The notes beneath the pieces were generated by a model, which was given only the letters and a program-made list of their open reading frames with translations, searched no databases and had not been told where the DNA came from. The position numbers and the translations under genes were made by a program. Below, piece after piece: positions 17,481 through 26,721 of a DNA stretch of 64,000 bases. Source of the DNA: Paenibacillus whitsoniae (lineage in GTDB: Bacteria > Bacillota > Bacilli > Paenibacillales > NBRC-103111); NCBI RefSeq assembly GCF_003955665.1, contig NZ_RXHU01000012.1, positions 1-64,000 of the forward strand, read 5' to 3'. Numbering within the stretch: position 1 is the first letter of the stretch; every line of letters begins with the position of its first letter.

Positions 17481-18485
17481 TACTTGATCCCCAGCAGCCC
17501 GCGATATTCGGTGGGGGAATGGCCCGTTGCTTTTTTGAACACCCGGGAGAAGTGGGGATAGCTTTCGTAACCGACCTCGGCCACAATGTCGATGACTTTG
17601 TAGTGCGGTACGGCAAGCAGCTGCTTCGCTTTATCGATTCGTTTGCGCATGCGATACTGCACAAAGGTCTCGTTCGTATTTTTCTTAAAATAATGGCTGA
17701 AGTACGTCGGCGTTACCCCCAGCTTCTCCGCCACTCTGTCCAGGGAAAGCTCTTCCTCAAACAGATGCTCGTCGATGTATTGGAGCGCCGCCCCCAGCAC
17801 GTTGATTCTCTCGTGATTTCTGTACTCGCTCAGCCGCTGTATCCACGTACCGATTTCGGTCTGGAACCATTCGTAGGTCATCGCGTGAAGCGTATTCTCC
17901 TCGTCGAGCAGGTTCGTTTCAAACCTGTATGCGCCCCTGGCGTTCAGCTTCTTGAGCAGCAGCCGGACGGCGTCATGAATGCGCTGGTACTGCTGGATGT
18001 CCGTTTCAACCAGGCACAATTGCCGCTTTTCCGCTTCAATCAGTTCATCGGCCCGCGCCTTATCCATCATCCAGACCGCTTCCTCCAGACGATCCACCCA
18101 TTGTTCAAAATGGGAAAACGATACCAGCACCGCTTCCTGCACGGCGAGCAATTTATCCAGCACCGGAAAGAGCTCGATCTCGGTAACGGGCTTCAACAAA
18201 TAACATACATTTTTGCGCATAGGTAAAATCCCCGTAGCCCGAAAGCACAGCGACTTTGGTAAAAAGCTTCAGCTGCTGTATGTTGCGGCATAGCTCCAGA
18301 CCGTCCATGCGGGGCATCCGGATATCCGTCAACACCACATCAGGAGGGTGTGCCATCATGTTGGCGAGCGCTGACATGCCGTCTGAAAACGTCTGAATCT
18401 CGCTGAACCGTCCATATTCGCCAATTAACGTTTTGAGCCCGATCCCGATGATCGGTTCATCGTCAACAATCACTATTCTGGCCAT
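17480..18485 (-). pseudogene. YesN-type response regulator split by a frameshift
   Basis: Two overlapping frames together make one AraC-type response regulator. Frame 1 (18485 down to 18153) gives the receiver domain: IVIVDDEP, phosphoacceptor Asp in VVLTDIRMPRMDG, and VLSGYGDFTYAQK. Frame 2 (18220 down to 17480) resumes with CYLLKPVTEIELF, then a long linker and a C-terminal AraC helix-turn-helix pair (VAEKLGVTPTYFSHYFKKNTN and IVAEVGYESYPHFSRVFKKATG). Between AQK and LLKP only 10 bases remain where about 27 are expected, so some 17 bases are missing, breaking both frame and receiver fold. Frame 2 has its own ATG (18220) with GGGGAT upstream, so a receiver-less DNA-binding protein could still be made. 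A sequencing error is possible. Confidence 0.8.
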
Positions 18486-18616
18486 GTGCCTGCCCCCTCT
18501 CCTCCTCTTTATTATGTGCCGCCCCTCTAAGGCTGCCTACCCATCAAAACCGGAACCGCATCCTCAAAATCGAAAATGCCCGGCCATCAATAATTCAACT
18601 TGGCCTGCAAAATGAA

Positions 18617-18651
18617 GACAGACCGCTCAGCAATCTGCCGATCGGTCTGTC
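18617..18651 (-). terminator. Inverted repeat between GH95-like and regulator genes
   Basis: GACAGACCG (18617-18625) and CGGTCTGTC (18643-18651) are exact complements. On the minus strand the stem lies shortly after the GH95-like stop and is followed by TTCATTTT, so a weak terminator is the simplest reading; an operator is the alternative. Confidence 0.45.
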
Positions 18652-18669
18652 CAGGTGTCTATTGGAAAA

Positions 18670-20889
18670 TTATTGAATCGGTAGTCCATACAAGCGCCAA
18701 GGCTTGCGTCCGCCAAAATATCCGCACAAATGGCTCTGTGCCGGCACCGGCTCGATCGCCCATGCGCGCCCGGCGGCAGCAGGATGGTCCGCGCTGTACA
18801 GCACCGCTTCTTCGCCTTGCGGCAGCTCAAGCTCGTATACCCCGCCGCCCAGAGCACGGAGCTGCACCGCCGCACTTGCAGACATCCGAATAACTCCCCG
18901 CATGTCTGTTTTTATGCGGCATGGCTGTCCGGCCAAGCTTTTGACCCTGATCCATGCCGTAGTTCCTTCGGAACGCACCGCACTGACCTCGAATGCCCCC
19001 TCGGCCCGCAAATGATGAAACACTGCTTCCTTCCATTCGGAAGGAACAGCCGGGAAGACCCGGATCTCTTCTCCCCAGCTTTGGAGCAGCATATCGTGGA
19101 TCGCTTCCGCCCCGGCGAGCGGAGACTCGATGACCGGTCCCGCCTCTTTGTACATCGTGTTCGGTTTGATCAGATGCATCAGCGCTCTCAGGTACTTCAG
19201 CGCTTCGTCGCCTTCGCCCACCGCTGCGGCGATGGATGCGGCGCCGGTAAACGTGAACCCGCGCAAGTCTCCCTCGCGTAAAAACCAGTGGCGCAGCGAA
19301 CGCAGGATGAGCTCCCGTTCTTCCGGCGAATCCCCGCTGAGCAAGTGCAGCGGGAAGACCGCCATCAAATGGCTGAAATGGCGATGGCCGAATTCCAGCG
19401 GCTGGCCTGCGCCGATCATAAAGCCGGTCTCATCGACAGGCAGCGGCGTTAATTGCTCCAGAGTCTCTTCCCAGCGGGATTGCGAAGCATCCTGAATGCC
19501 CAGGATGTCGCACATCCGCAGCAGCGTTTGGCAGCCCCAGCGCAGCAGGGCCAAGTCATAATGCGTATCCGGCACGGTTAGCTGCAGAAATGACCCGTAC
19601 TCGGGCGAGATCATCGGCGGCAAATGTAATCTGCCGTCATCGCCTCGCTCCAGCAGGTGCAAGTAATACTGCACGCTTCGCTTCAGCAGCGGGAACAGCA
19701 GCTTCTCCAGCAGGGCATTTTCCATCGTGTGGCGGTACTGCCGCCATAAGTTATGACACACCCACGTCAGGTTGCCGACTTCGGTCCCGACCTCACCGGC
19801 CAAGTCGTAGCTCATGCTGCGCCCCAGCCCAGCCGAATCTTCACGGTACTTCTCCGGCACATTGCGGATTAATTGTTCCATATTGTCGCGAAAGGCACGA
19901 ACAAGCGATTCGCCGATCTCCAGACGGCCTGAGGTATAGACGGGCGAATAGCTCATTTGCACGTTCATGTTGAACCAGACGCCTGCCCATGGCGTCGTTG
20001 TGAGCCACGGCCCTTGATTGTCCATGATCATCCCGTCGCTGCGGGTTGCGGAAGCCAGTTTGTACATCTGGATCCAATAGAAGCCTTCCAGCATCGTGTC
20101 CGGGATGGACACAAAGCTTTGACGGTAGTACTGGTGCCACCAACTCCTGTGCGCTTCCACCCAGGTCTCCCATGGCTGTTTGGCAGCTTCGCGAACATTC
20201 GCTTCCACTTTGCGCTGGACCTGCTCATCGAAGCCGTTCTCGATCGAGAGCCACAGCCGGCGCAGATAAGGGGAGCTCGGAGCTTGTGATTCCGTCCATG
20301 CCGTCGTACAACCTCCCTCGTAGTCGAACTTTTGCACGCCAACTGTTAATTCATCCGCCGCCGTCTGCCGGACAACTTCCGCCTTCGGAATATATTGGTT
20401 CAGGTTGATGCCATCAGCGTTCTTGAGCACCGGGTCCACTTCGCTGAACGCGTACCAGGTCATGCGTGCGTCCTTCTCGCTCTCGCTGGTTTCCAGCTCC
20501 ACGGCCAGCACCGCTTCCTCGCTGTGAACGAAAGCGCGGACGTTCACCGTGCCGACCGTTGTCGTAATCTCCGCTCGCATCTCTGCGTTCCACAAATCAA
20601 TTCGAATGGAAGACGGTTGATAATACCACCCCGTCAACTCCAGATGCAGCTCCCCCACCGGCACGCGAGGCGGAAATCCGCCGCCGGGTTTCTGCGCCGT
20701 GACATCCGTGCGTCCGAGCACAAATCGCAGCACGTGCCGTTTATCGCGATGCTCCTCGCTATATATCATGGCCCCGATCACGCCGTTGCCGATAAATGCC
20801 CCTTCGTCCCATGAAATCGGCTTAACTGACCACGTCAGATCATGTCTCGCCATAAAGGAAGGCCAATCCACGGTTGTCTTCACCAACAT
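18670..20889 (-). CDS. GH95-like glycoside hydrolase
   Basis: A 739-residue protein resembling glycoside hydrolase family 95, which holds alpha-L-fucosidases and alpha-L-galactosidases working by inversion. Domains in order: N-terminal beta domain (about 15-230, opening PISWDEGAFIGNGVIGAMIY), (alpha/alpha)6 catalytic domain (about 250-640) and a C-terminal beta domain. FNMNVQMSY at 306-314 keeps the paired Asn that assist catalysis in GH95, and ISPEYG holds the Glu (about 430) at the general-acid position; HFSHLMAVFP is another family block. There is no signal peptide, so it works on imported sugars. First gene of the locus; the start follows a weak site. Confidence 0.8.
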   Translation of the reverse strand: MLVKTTVDWPSFMARHDLTWSVKPISWDEGAFIGNGVIGAMIYSEEHRDKRHVLRFVLGRTDVTAQKPGGGFPPRVPVGELHLELTGWYYQPSSIRIDLWNAEMRAEITTTVGTVNVRAFVHSEEAVLAVELETSESEKDARMTWYAFSEVDPVLKNADGINLNQYIPKAEVVRQTAADELTVGVQKFDYEGGCTTAWTESQAPSSPYLRRLWLSIENGFDEQVQRKVEANVREAAKQPWETWVEAHRSWWHQYYRQSFVSIPDTMLEGFYWIQMYKLASATRSDGMIMDNQGPWLTTTPWAGVWFNMNVQMSYSPVYTSGRLEIGESLVRAFRDNMEQLIRNVPEKYREDSAGLGRSMSYDLAGEVGTEVGNLTWVCHNLWRQYRHTMENALLEKLLFPLLKRSVQYYLHLLERGDDGRLHLPPMISPEYGSFLQLTVPDTHYDLALLRWGCQTLLRMCDILGIQDASQSRWEETLEQLTPLPVDETGFMIGAGQPLEFGHRHFSHLMAVFPLHLLSGDSPEERELILRSLRHWFLREGDLRGFTFTGAASIAAAVGEGDEALKYLRALMHLIKPNTMYKEAGPVIESPLAGAEAIHDMLLQSWGEEIRVFPAVPSEWKEAVFHHLRAEGAFEVSAVRSEGTTAWIRVKSLAGQPCRIKTDMRGVIRMSASAAVQLRALGGGVYELELPQGEEAVLYSADHPAAAGRAWAIEPVPAQSHLCGYFGGRKPWRLYGLPIQ

Positions 20890-21072
20890 AATTACACCTC
20901 GTTCCTAATTTCCTGCCCAGAGACGGAGGCTCCTAGCCTAATCCCCGTCTGTGCAAAGCGAGCTAAGCCGCTTGGCCTAGCCGCACCGCGCCCAATCTAA
21001 ATATACAAGCGTGCAGGCGGCTTATCATTGTGTTTATTTGTGGTGATATGATTTTTTTTGTGCAGCGATTAC

Positions 21073-21098
21073 AAAAAAAAGAACGCCACCCCGGCGTT
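21073..21098 (-). terminator. Terminator of the MgtC-like gene
   Basis: On the minus strand AACGCC, five-base loop, GGCGTT, then CTTTTTTTT. It closes the MgtC-like transcription unit. The rest of the 226-base spacer to the GH95-like gene must hold that gene's promoter; no clear -35/-10 pair was picked. Confidence 0.85.
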
Positions 21099-21115
21099 CC
21101 CCCTTCATTCTGCTG

Positions 21116-21802
21116 CTATAGCGTCTCCACTTCCGCAATTTCAATATAAGTCATCGCTTTCAGCTCGTCATACACCTCGGAGGCGTACTTCCGATCCACA
21201 TAGATGATGAAGTTGAGCTCCTGGTGCTGCTGATTCAGCTCCTTGATGTGAACGCTCTGCATCCGGTAGCCCCGCGCGATGATCGCCTTGATCACCTCGG
21301 TCATGTTCGCATCATGCGACACAATGAGCCTTACACGCAAATCCTTCATCAGCAGCGGACGCGGTCCCATTTTCTTGATAAAAAACGGCAAAACCACGAC
21401 GCTCACCAGAATGAGCACCAGCCCGAAAAAAGCTTCCACGATAAAGCCTGCACCCACGGCGATCCCGAGTCCGGCAGCGCCCCAAATCATTGCGGCGGTC
21501 GTCAGCCCGACGATGACATCGTTATGCTTGCGGATGATCGCCCCGGCGCCGAGAAAGCCGATGCCGCTGACCACTTGGGCGGCAAGCCGCATCGGGTCCA
21601 TCACATGCAGCCCTGCGACGGCAAATTTATTCGCCGACTCGATCGAAACGATTGTGAGCAGGCAAGCGCTCAAGCAGATCACCAGCGATGTCTTTAGCCC
21701 GAGCGGCTTGTTCCGAACTTCCCGTTCAAGCCCGATGATGAGTCCGAAAACCGCCGATATGCCGAGTTTCAACAATATTTCTGTATCTACAATAAGTTCC
21801 AT
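21116..21802 (-). CDS. MgtC/SapB family membrane protein
   Basis: A 228-residue protein with an N-terminal four-to-five-segment MgtC domain and a C-terminal ACT-like cytosolic domain (about 140-228). Family marks: GLIIGLEREVRNKPLGLKTS, RLAAQVVSGIGFLGAGAII and GLTTAAMIWGAAGLGIAVGAG. MgtC proteins act in magnesium limitation and acid stress, in part by affecting the F-type ATP synthase; transport itself is not established. The ATG at 21802 has AGGAG upstream and gives the normal N-terminus. Confidence 0.93.
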   Translation of the reverse strand: MELIVDTEILLKLGISAVFGLIIGLEREVRNKPLGLKTSLVICLSACLLTIVSIESANKFAVAGLHVMDPMRLAAQVVSGIGFLGAGAIIRKHNDVIVGLTTAAMIWGAAGLGIAVGAGFIVEAFFGLVLILVSVVVLPFFIKKMGPRPLLMKDLRVRLIVSHDANMTEVIKAIIARGYRMQSVHIKELNQQHQELNFIIYVDRKYASEVYDELKAMTYIEIAEVETL

Positions 21803-21889
21803 TGCTGCTGTCTCTCCTAGATAGTCGCGTTTACAATATCTTAACATTCGGAGAGAAAAAAGAAAGCGTTAAATTATGAAAAGCAATAA

Positions 21890-22579
21890 TCAAATTTTGA
21901 ACCGGTATCCTGCGCCCCAGACGGTCTCAATATATTGCGGATTCGACGGATCCTGCTCGATCTTCTCGCGCAGCTTGCGAATATGTACCGTCACGGTTGC
22001 GATTTCGCCAAGCGCATCCATCCCCCACAGCAGGTCGAACAGCTGCTCCTTGCTGTACACCCGATTCGGATTCATCGCCAAATGCGTCAGCAGATCGAAT
22101 TCTTTGGTCGTAAAAATAGCCTCCCGCTCGTTCACGAATACGCGCCGAGCCGTTTTGTCGATCAGCAGGCCGCGAATGCGCACCTCATCGTTTTGGGCCT
22201 CGCGCCGCCCCATCAGCCGCTCATAGCGCGCCAGATGCGCTTTGACCCGCGCCACCAGCTCGCTGGGGCTGAACGGCTTGATCATATAGTCGTCGGCACC
22301 GAGGCCGAGGCCGCGGATTTTGTCGATGTCTTCCTTTTTCGCCGACACCATAATAATCGGAATATCCTTCTCGCTGCGGAGGCGGCGGCATATTTCAAAG
22401 CCGTCCACCTTCGGCAGCATCAGGTCCAGAATCACGAGATCCACCGAGGTTGTGAGCGCCCGCTCCAGCCCCTCGTCGCCGCTGCCGGCAATCTCCACAC
22501 TGTAGCCGCTCAGCTCCAGGTAGTCCCGCTCCAGCTCGGCAATGCTCAGTTCATCCTCAATGATTAAAATATGACTCAT
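21890..22579 (-). CDS. OmpR-family response regulator
   Basis: A 229-residue regulator with a receiver (1-115; acidic DE at 8-9, phosphoacceptor in DLVILDLMLPKVDG, Lys in DDYMIKPFSP) and a C-terminal winged helix (about 130-229; FTTKEFDLLTHLAMNPNRVYSKEQLFDLLWG, VHIRKLREKIE). It overlaps the kinase stop by 4 bases and is the last gene of a five-gene coupled operon, an unusual position since the regulator more often comes before the kinase. Its likely targets are the operon itself and its exporter. Confidence 0.95.
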   Translation of the reverse strand: MSHILIIEDELSIAELERDYLELSGYSVEIAGSGDEGLERALTTSVDLVILDLMLPKVDGFEICRRLRSEKDIPIIMVSAKKEDIDKIRGLGLGADDYMIKPFSPSELVARVKAHLARYERLMGRREAQNDEVRIRGLLIDKTARRVFVNEREAIFTTKEFDLLTHLAMNPNRVYSKEQLFDLLWGMDALGEIATVTVHIRKLREKIEQDPSNPQYIETVWGAGYRFKI

Positions 22580-24072
22580 ACGCCACTCCCTTCCTGCGTC
22601 TGCGCGCTCTGCTTCAGCATGATCGTAATCGTCGTGCCCTGCCCGATCTCGCTGCTCGCGCTAATGGAGCCGCCGTGCTCCTCGACGATCTGCTTTGCGA
22701 TGGCGAGCCCTAATCCGCTGCCGCCAGTCGCGGTATTGCGGGAAGGGTCCGCTCGGTAGAAGCGGTTGAAAATATGCGGCAGCGCCTCCGCCGAAATGCC
22801 TTGCCCCCGGTCCGCGATCTGGAGGACGGCGTGCCCCTCATGCGCGAATAGGCGCATGGTGACGTCGCAGCGATCCGGATCGCTGTATTTAACCGCGTTC
22901 TCGATGATGTTCAGCAGCACGCGCCGAAATTTATCCCGATCCAGCGTGACGGGGAGCGGTGGATCAGGCAGTTCCGCGATGCGGAACACGGCCCCTTTTT
23001 TCTCCATATCCGTCTGAACGTCCTCCGCGCAATCCCGCACATAGCTGACAAGATCGACCGTCTCGAATTGAAACGGCACTTTGCCGAGATCGAGCTTGGA
23101 GAAGAGGAACAGCTCATCGATCATCCGATCCATATCGACTGCTTTGTTGTAGATGGTCCGGATGTATTTATCCAGTTTGTCGGGGGAATTCGTCACGCCG
23201 TCCATGATGCCGTGCGCATAGCCTTTGATCGCAGTCACCGGCGTTTTCAGGTCATGTGAAATGTTGGACAGGAGCTCCTTGCGGTTCTCCTCATATTGCA
23301 GCTGCAGCTCCACGGATTCCTTCAGCTTGCGACGCATCGCTTCAAACGCTTTGCTCAGATCGCCAAGCTCATCGTGGGCGTGCGGCACGATTTCGAAATT
23401 GAGATTGCCTTCCTTGATCTCCTCCGCAGCGCGCCTTAATGCCCGCAATGGCCGGATGATACTCCTGGAGACGAAGTACGTGAGCACCCCGTTCGTCCCC
23501 ACGAGTATAATCAGGAACGTCCAAACAACGGATCGGGAGAACGCGTGCAAATACTTTTGAAAAGAGCTGCCGTTCAAGTAAATGAAAACAGACCCTTGAC
23601 TCTGATCGGAAAATAAAAAGTCCTGCTGGCGGGTAATCCAGAGGGAACCTTCCCCCCAGCCCAAATGTCCGGGTTTCGAGCTGACCTCGGTCGTTCCGTA
23701 GCGGGGCAGTCGCAGCCCTTGGCCGGAATCGCTCGTCTTCAAGTACGGAGAAACATACGTAACGGTTTGATCCTTTCGGACGATCAGTCCCATGTTGATT
23801 TTGTGAAAACGATCTTCCAGTTCTTTCAGCAAATCCGGCTGCAGCAGCGCATCGGGATTGCCGTCGATCTTCGTTTTCAGATAAGCGACATCTTCCGCTT
23901 CCTGCTCGATGACGCGCTTGACCGGGTTCCCATGGGAGAAATCGACGTCAAACGCAGACTTCAAACTGCCGAACGCCGCAATGCCGAACAAAATCAAGGC
24001 TAGCCCGAACAGCACAAGCGGCACGAGCAGCATGGCGATATAAGACAGGACTAGCCGTAATCGAATCGACAT
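22576..24072 (-). CDS. Sensor histidine kinase (HAMP, HisKA, HATPase)
   Basis: A 498-residue membrane kinase. N-terminal segment at 8-35, an extracellular sensor of about 140 residues, second segment near 185-205, HAMP at 205-260, HisKA with LLSNISHDLKTPVTAIKGYAHG, and HATPase boxes NIIENAVKYSD, DRGQGI and GGSGLGLAIAKQIVEEHGG. It pairs with the OmpR-type regulator (4-base overlap) and starts 6 bases after the ABC permease, so it probably senses the compound or stress handled by that exporter. Confidence 0.95.
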   Translation of the reverse strand: MSIRLRLVLSYIAMLLVPLVLFGLALILFGIAAFGSLKSAFDVDFSHGNPVKRVIEQEAEDVAYLKTKIDGNPDALLQPDLLKELEDRFHKINMGLIVRKDQTVTYVSPYLKTSDSGQGLRLPRYGTTEVSSKPGHLGWGEGSLWITRQQDFLFSDQSQGSVFIYLNGSSFQKYLHAFSRSVVWTFLIILVGTNGVLTYFVSRSIIRPLRALRRAAEEIKEGNLNFEIVPHAHDELGDLSKAFEAMRRKLKESVELQLQYEENRKELLSNISHDLKTPVTAIKGYAHGIMDGVTNSPDKLDKYIRTIYNKAVDMDRMIDELFLFSKLDLGKVPFQFETVDLVSYVRDCAEDVQTDMEKKGAVFRIAELPDPPLPVTLDRDKFRRVLLNIIENAVKYSDPDRCDVTMRLFAHEGHAVLQIADRGQGISAEALPHIFNRFYRADPSRNTATGGSGLGLAIAKQIVEEHGGSISASSEIGQGTTITIMLKQSAQTQEGSGV

Positions 24073-24078
24073 GACGCA

Positions 24079-24828
24079 TTAAAGCTCCTTTCGGTCAAAC
24101 ACATAAAAACCGGCTGTAAACAACAATATACTACACGCCAGAAGAAACATAAAGATCGCGCCGATTCGGCCAAGGTCAAGCCCGCTGCCTACCCACAGCA
24201 TATGCCAATCCAGATAAGACACCGGGGAAAAGCGGTTGAGCTGCGGCAGGAAGAAGCTTCCGGCCTTGGCCCCCAGGTAGATCAGAATGCTGACGGTCAA
24301 CGCCGTGCCCGAGCTGCGGAAAAACTGCGCAAACAGCACGCCGAGCATGGAGATCACGAGCAGCGGCACGAAAGCGGCGCCGTAAGCCAGCAGCCATTTC
24401 AGTACGGTGCCGAAGCCGCCGCTGTGTTGAAGCAGCAATGAGCTGAGCGTCGAAGAGAGAAACCCGGCGGCCAAGTAGACGATCGCCGCCAACGCGAGCG
24501 CGGCCTGCTTGGAGGTGAACACGCCGAAGCGCGTGATCGGGCGGGTCAGCACGTTCTTCATCGTTCGGTCGCCGATTTCGCCGGCGAAGCTGTCCGCGGC
24601 GTTCATGAACAGGAACAACGGCAGCAAGACGCTCGTCAAGATCCCCAGCATCATAATCGGAAAATCCTGCGAAGTGAAAGCCCCGATGCCGATGCCTTGC
24701 TGGAACCGGGAGAGCAGGATGCCGGCTGCAACCGGCAGAAGCAGCGTCAGCGCGAGGAAGGCAATGGTGCGCTTTTTCAATGCCATTTTAATCATTTCGT
24801 TGCGAATGTTCGCGGTTAAGCTAAGCAT
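24079..24828 (-). CDS. ABC-2 type transporter permease
   Basis: A 249-residue membrane protein with six predicted segments, of the ABC-2 family that works in export. The N-terminus TANIRNEMIKMALKKRTIAF and FAGEIGDRTMKNVLTRPITRFGVFTSKQAAL are typical of bacteriocin- and drug-resistance exporter permeases. The start overlaps the ATPase gene end by 8 bases. Confidence 0.9.
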   Translation of the reverse strand: MLSLTANIRNEMIKMALKKRTIAFLALTLLLPVAAGILLSRFQQGIGIGAFTSQDFPIMMLGILTSVLLPLFLFMNAADSFAGEIGDRTMKNVLTRPITRFGVFTSKQAALALAAIVYLAAGFLSSTLSSLLLQHSGGFGTVLKWLLAYGAAFVPLLVISMLGVLFAQFFRSSGTALTVSILIYLGAKAGSFFLPQLNRFSPVSYLDWHMLWVGSGLDLGRIGAIFMFLLACSILLFTAGFYVFDRKEL

Positions 24829-25558
24829 GGGCTGCCTGCCCCCTTACTTGGTTTAATTCGTGCAGGTACGCCGCTTCCAGCGTCCCTCTCTCCTGCAGGA
24901 GCGTAGAGATCGCCGCTTCCCGGATCAGCCGCCCTTCATGCAGGATGCCGATGCGGCTGCAAAGCTGCTCCATTTCCCCGATGAAATGCGAGGAAAGGAA
25001 AATCGTGATCCCCTGCTCGCGCGCCAGCCCAGCGATCAATTCTCGAATCTGGACCATCCCTTCGATATCCAGCCCGTTCGTCGGCTCATCCAGGATGAGC
25101 AATTCCGGCTCGCCGAGCAGCGCCGCGGCGAGACCAAGCCGCTGCTTCATGCCGAGGGAGTAGCCGGCGACTTTCTCGTGCGCGTAAGGGCTGAGCCCCG
25201 TCAGCGCTAACACGTCATCGATGCGCCCTTTCGGGAGTCGCGGATAGAAGCGAGCCGCCTGCTCCAGATTCCGCCTGGCGCTCATGTACGTGAAGGCTTC
25301 GGCTGTTTCGATCAGGACGCCGACCTTCGCCATCGCCTGCTCGAATCCCGTGCCGACGTCATGGCCGAACAACCGGAGCTGCCCCTGCTGGGGGCGGGCA
25401 AGCCCCGTCAGCATTTTCATGACCGTCGTTTTGCCCGCACCGTTCGGCCCGAAGAAACCGTAGATATCGCCTCGGTTAACCGTCAGGGAAATATCGCGGA
25501 TGCCCCGCCGATTGGGGAAAATTTTCGTAACGCCGCGAAGTTCCAGCACCGGACTCAT
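24821..25558 (-). CDS. ABC transporter ATP-binding protein
   Basis: A 245-residue ATPase. Walker A is GPNGAGKTTVMKM (about 36), the signature reads YSLGMKQRLGLAAALL, and Walker B is LLILDEPTNGLD. It pairs with the ABC-2 permease downstream and overlaps the exported-protein gene upstream by 4 bases. Similarity is to BcrA-like and multidrug exporter ATPases; substrate unknown. Confidence 0.93.
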   Translation of the reverse strand: MSPVLELRGVTKIFPNRRGIRDISLTVNRGDIYGFFGPNGAGKTTVMKMLTGLARPQQGQLRLFGHDVGTGFEQAMAKVGVLIETAEAFTYMSARRNLEQAARFYPRLPKGRIDDVLALTGLSPYAHEKVAGYSLGMKQRLGLAAALLGEPELLILDEPTNGLDIEGMVQIRELIAGLAREQGITIFLSSHFIGEMEQLCSRIGILHEGRLIREAAISTLLQERGTLEAAYLHELNQVRGQAAHA

Positions 25559-26505
25559 GATGCGTGGTTCCCTTCATGACCACGACCGAACCGGCCTTCC
25601 GGCTTCTCGAACTGGATATGCTCCACCGTTTTACCCGTCAGATCCACGGTATCCGGCACCGTTGAATTCATGCTGGAGAGCGCCATATCGATGTGGAGCA
25701 CGAGCTGATGGGCTGTACCTTGGGCATCCTTACCGGATACATACAGACTGCCCGATTGATGCGTGATGTGCAGATCGCTGTCTACGCTCGAATTCATTTC
25801 GATTTCATCCAGCTTAACGTCCGAAGTCAGTTTCGGCAGCGCGTCGCGAAGCGCAGCCACATCAAACCCAAGTGATTGCACTTCGGCAGGAACGGCCTTC
25901 TCCGTGCTGGCCATCGCGCCATGCTTGATCAGCAGCGAGCCAACCGTATTCACCACGGCAGGAATCTGGCTGCCTGTCAATTGAAAATGCAGCTCTTTGC
26001 CGCCGCCCGTTCCCGCGTTCGTTTCCGTCACGTAGTTTTTCAGGTTGCCGACCAGCGCATCCAGTACATGTTCTCCGTCGCTCAGTGCCTCCGGCGATGG
26101 CTCGTGCTTGTTCATGCCGCGTCCTTCCAGCTTCCCATGAGCGTCGTCAACGTCGATCACTTTATACACATCGGAGCCGCCCGTCTGCATAATACGCTGG
26201 CCGTCCTGGCTGTAGAAACGGATCGTCTGCACCTCGCCGCCGCTCGTTACTTTAACATCGGCGCTGCCAGCGCCGTCTTTGCCGCTGCTTTTAATCACTG
26301 AGCTCACTTGAACGACTTGCGTCCCATTATCTTCCAGTGTCACGTTCACATTCCGTGTCACATTGCTGACTGCCGCTGTTTGCTTTACCGCGGCCTTGAA
26401 CGTTTCATATCCCGGCGCATCGCCGACACCCGCATAAACCGAAGTCACCAGCATCATACTGCCGACCGCCACGCCTACACCTAACAAAGCAAGCTTCTTA
26501 TTCAT
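25555..26505 (-). CDS. Exported protein of unknown function, first gene of ABC/TCS operon
   Basis: A 316-residue protein I do not recognise. A clear signal peptide (MNKKLALLGVGVAVG to VYA, cut near residue 25) exports it. The rest is rich in beta-strand-like, Val/Thr/Ser-rich segments such as NVTRNVNVTLEDNG and ends in a charged Gly/His tail. There is no lipobox, LPXTG or membrane anchor. The ATG at 26505 has GGAGG 7 bases upstream. Its stop overlaps the ATPase start. It may be a sensor partner or accessory of the exporter; that is inference from coupling alone. Confidence 0.7.
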   Translation of the reverse strand: MNKKLALLGVGVAVGSMMLVTSVYAGVGDAPGYETFKAAVKQTAAVSNVTRNVNVTLEDNGTQVVQVSSVIKSSGKDGAGSADVKVTSGGEVQTIRFYSQDGQRIMQTGGSDVYKVIDVDDAHGKLEGRGMNKHEPSPEALSDGEHVLDALVGNLKNYVTETNAGTGGGKELHFQLTGSQIPAVVNTVGSLLIKHGAMASTEKAVPAEVQSLGFDVAALRDALPKLTSDVKLDEIEMNSSVDSDLHITHQSGSLYVSGKDAQGTAHQLVLHIDMALSSMNSTVPDTVDLTGKTVEHIQFEKPEGRFGRGHEGNHAS

Positions 26506-26677
26506 TCGCATTCCTCCGCGCCTTCAGGCGCTCCATCGAATTTGCAAGCGCGTAATCCCGCGCCTCCATGTTCTTCATGATAGCCCGCATAGTTAAATAG
26601 CCGCTAAAGCCTCTCTTAACGAAGCCTAAAACAATTCTTAAAATTTTCTAAACTGGAGGAAGGGCCGTCCATCAAAC

Positions 26678-26711
26678 GAAAAAAGAGCAAGGAGACTCCT
26701 GCGTCCCTTGC
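26678..26711 (-). terminator. Terminator of the germination operon
   Basis: Minus strand: GCAAGG, 13-base interior, CCTTGC, then TCTTTTTTC. It follows the GerC-type stop and separates the operon from the ABC/TCS operon. Confidence 0.7.
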
Positions 26712-26721
26712 CCATCTAATC

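Noticed and set aside
21050-21075. Possible catabolite-repression (cre) site upstream of the GH95-like gene
   Set aside because: The right half and central CG match, but the left half does not, so the palindrome is poor.
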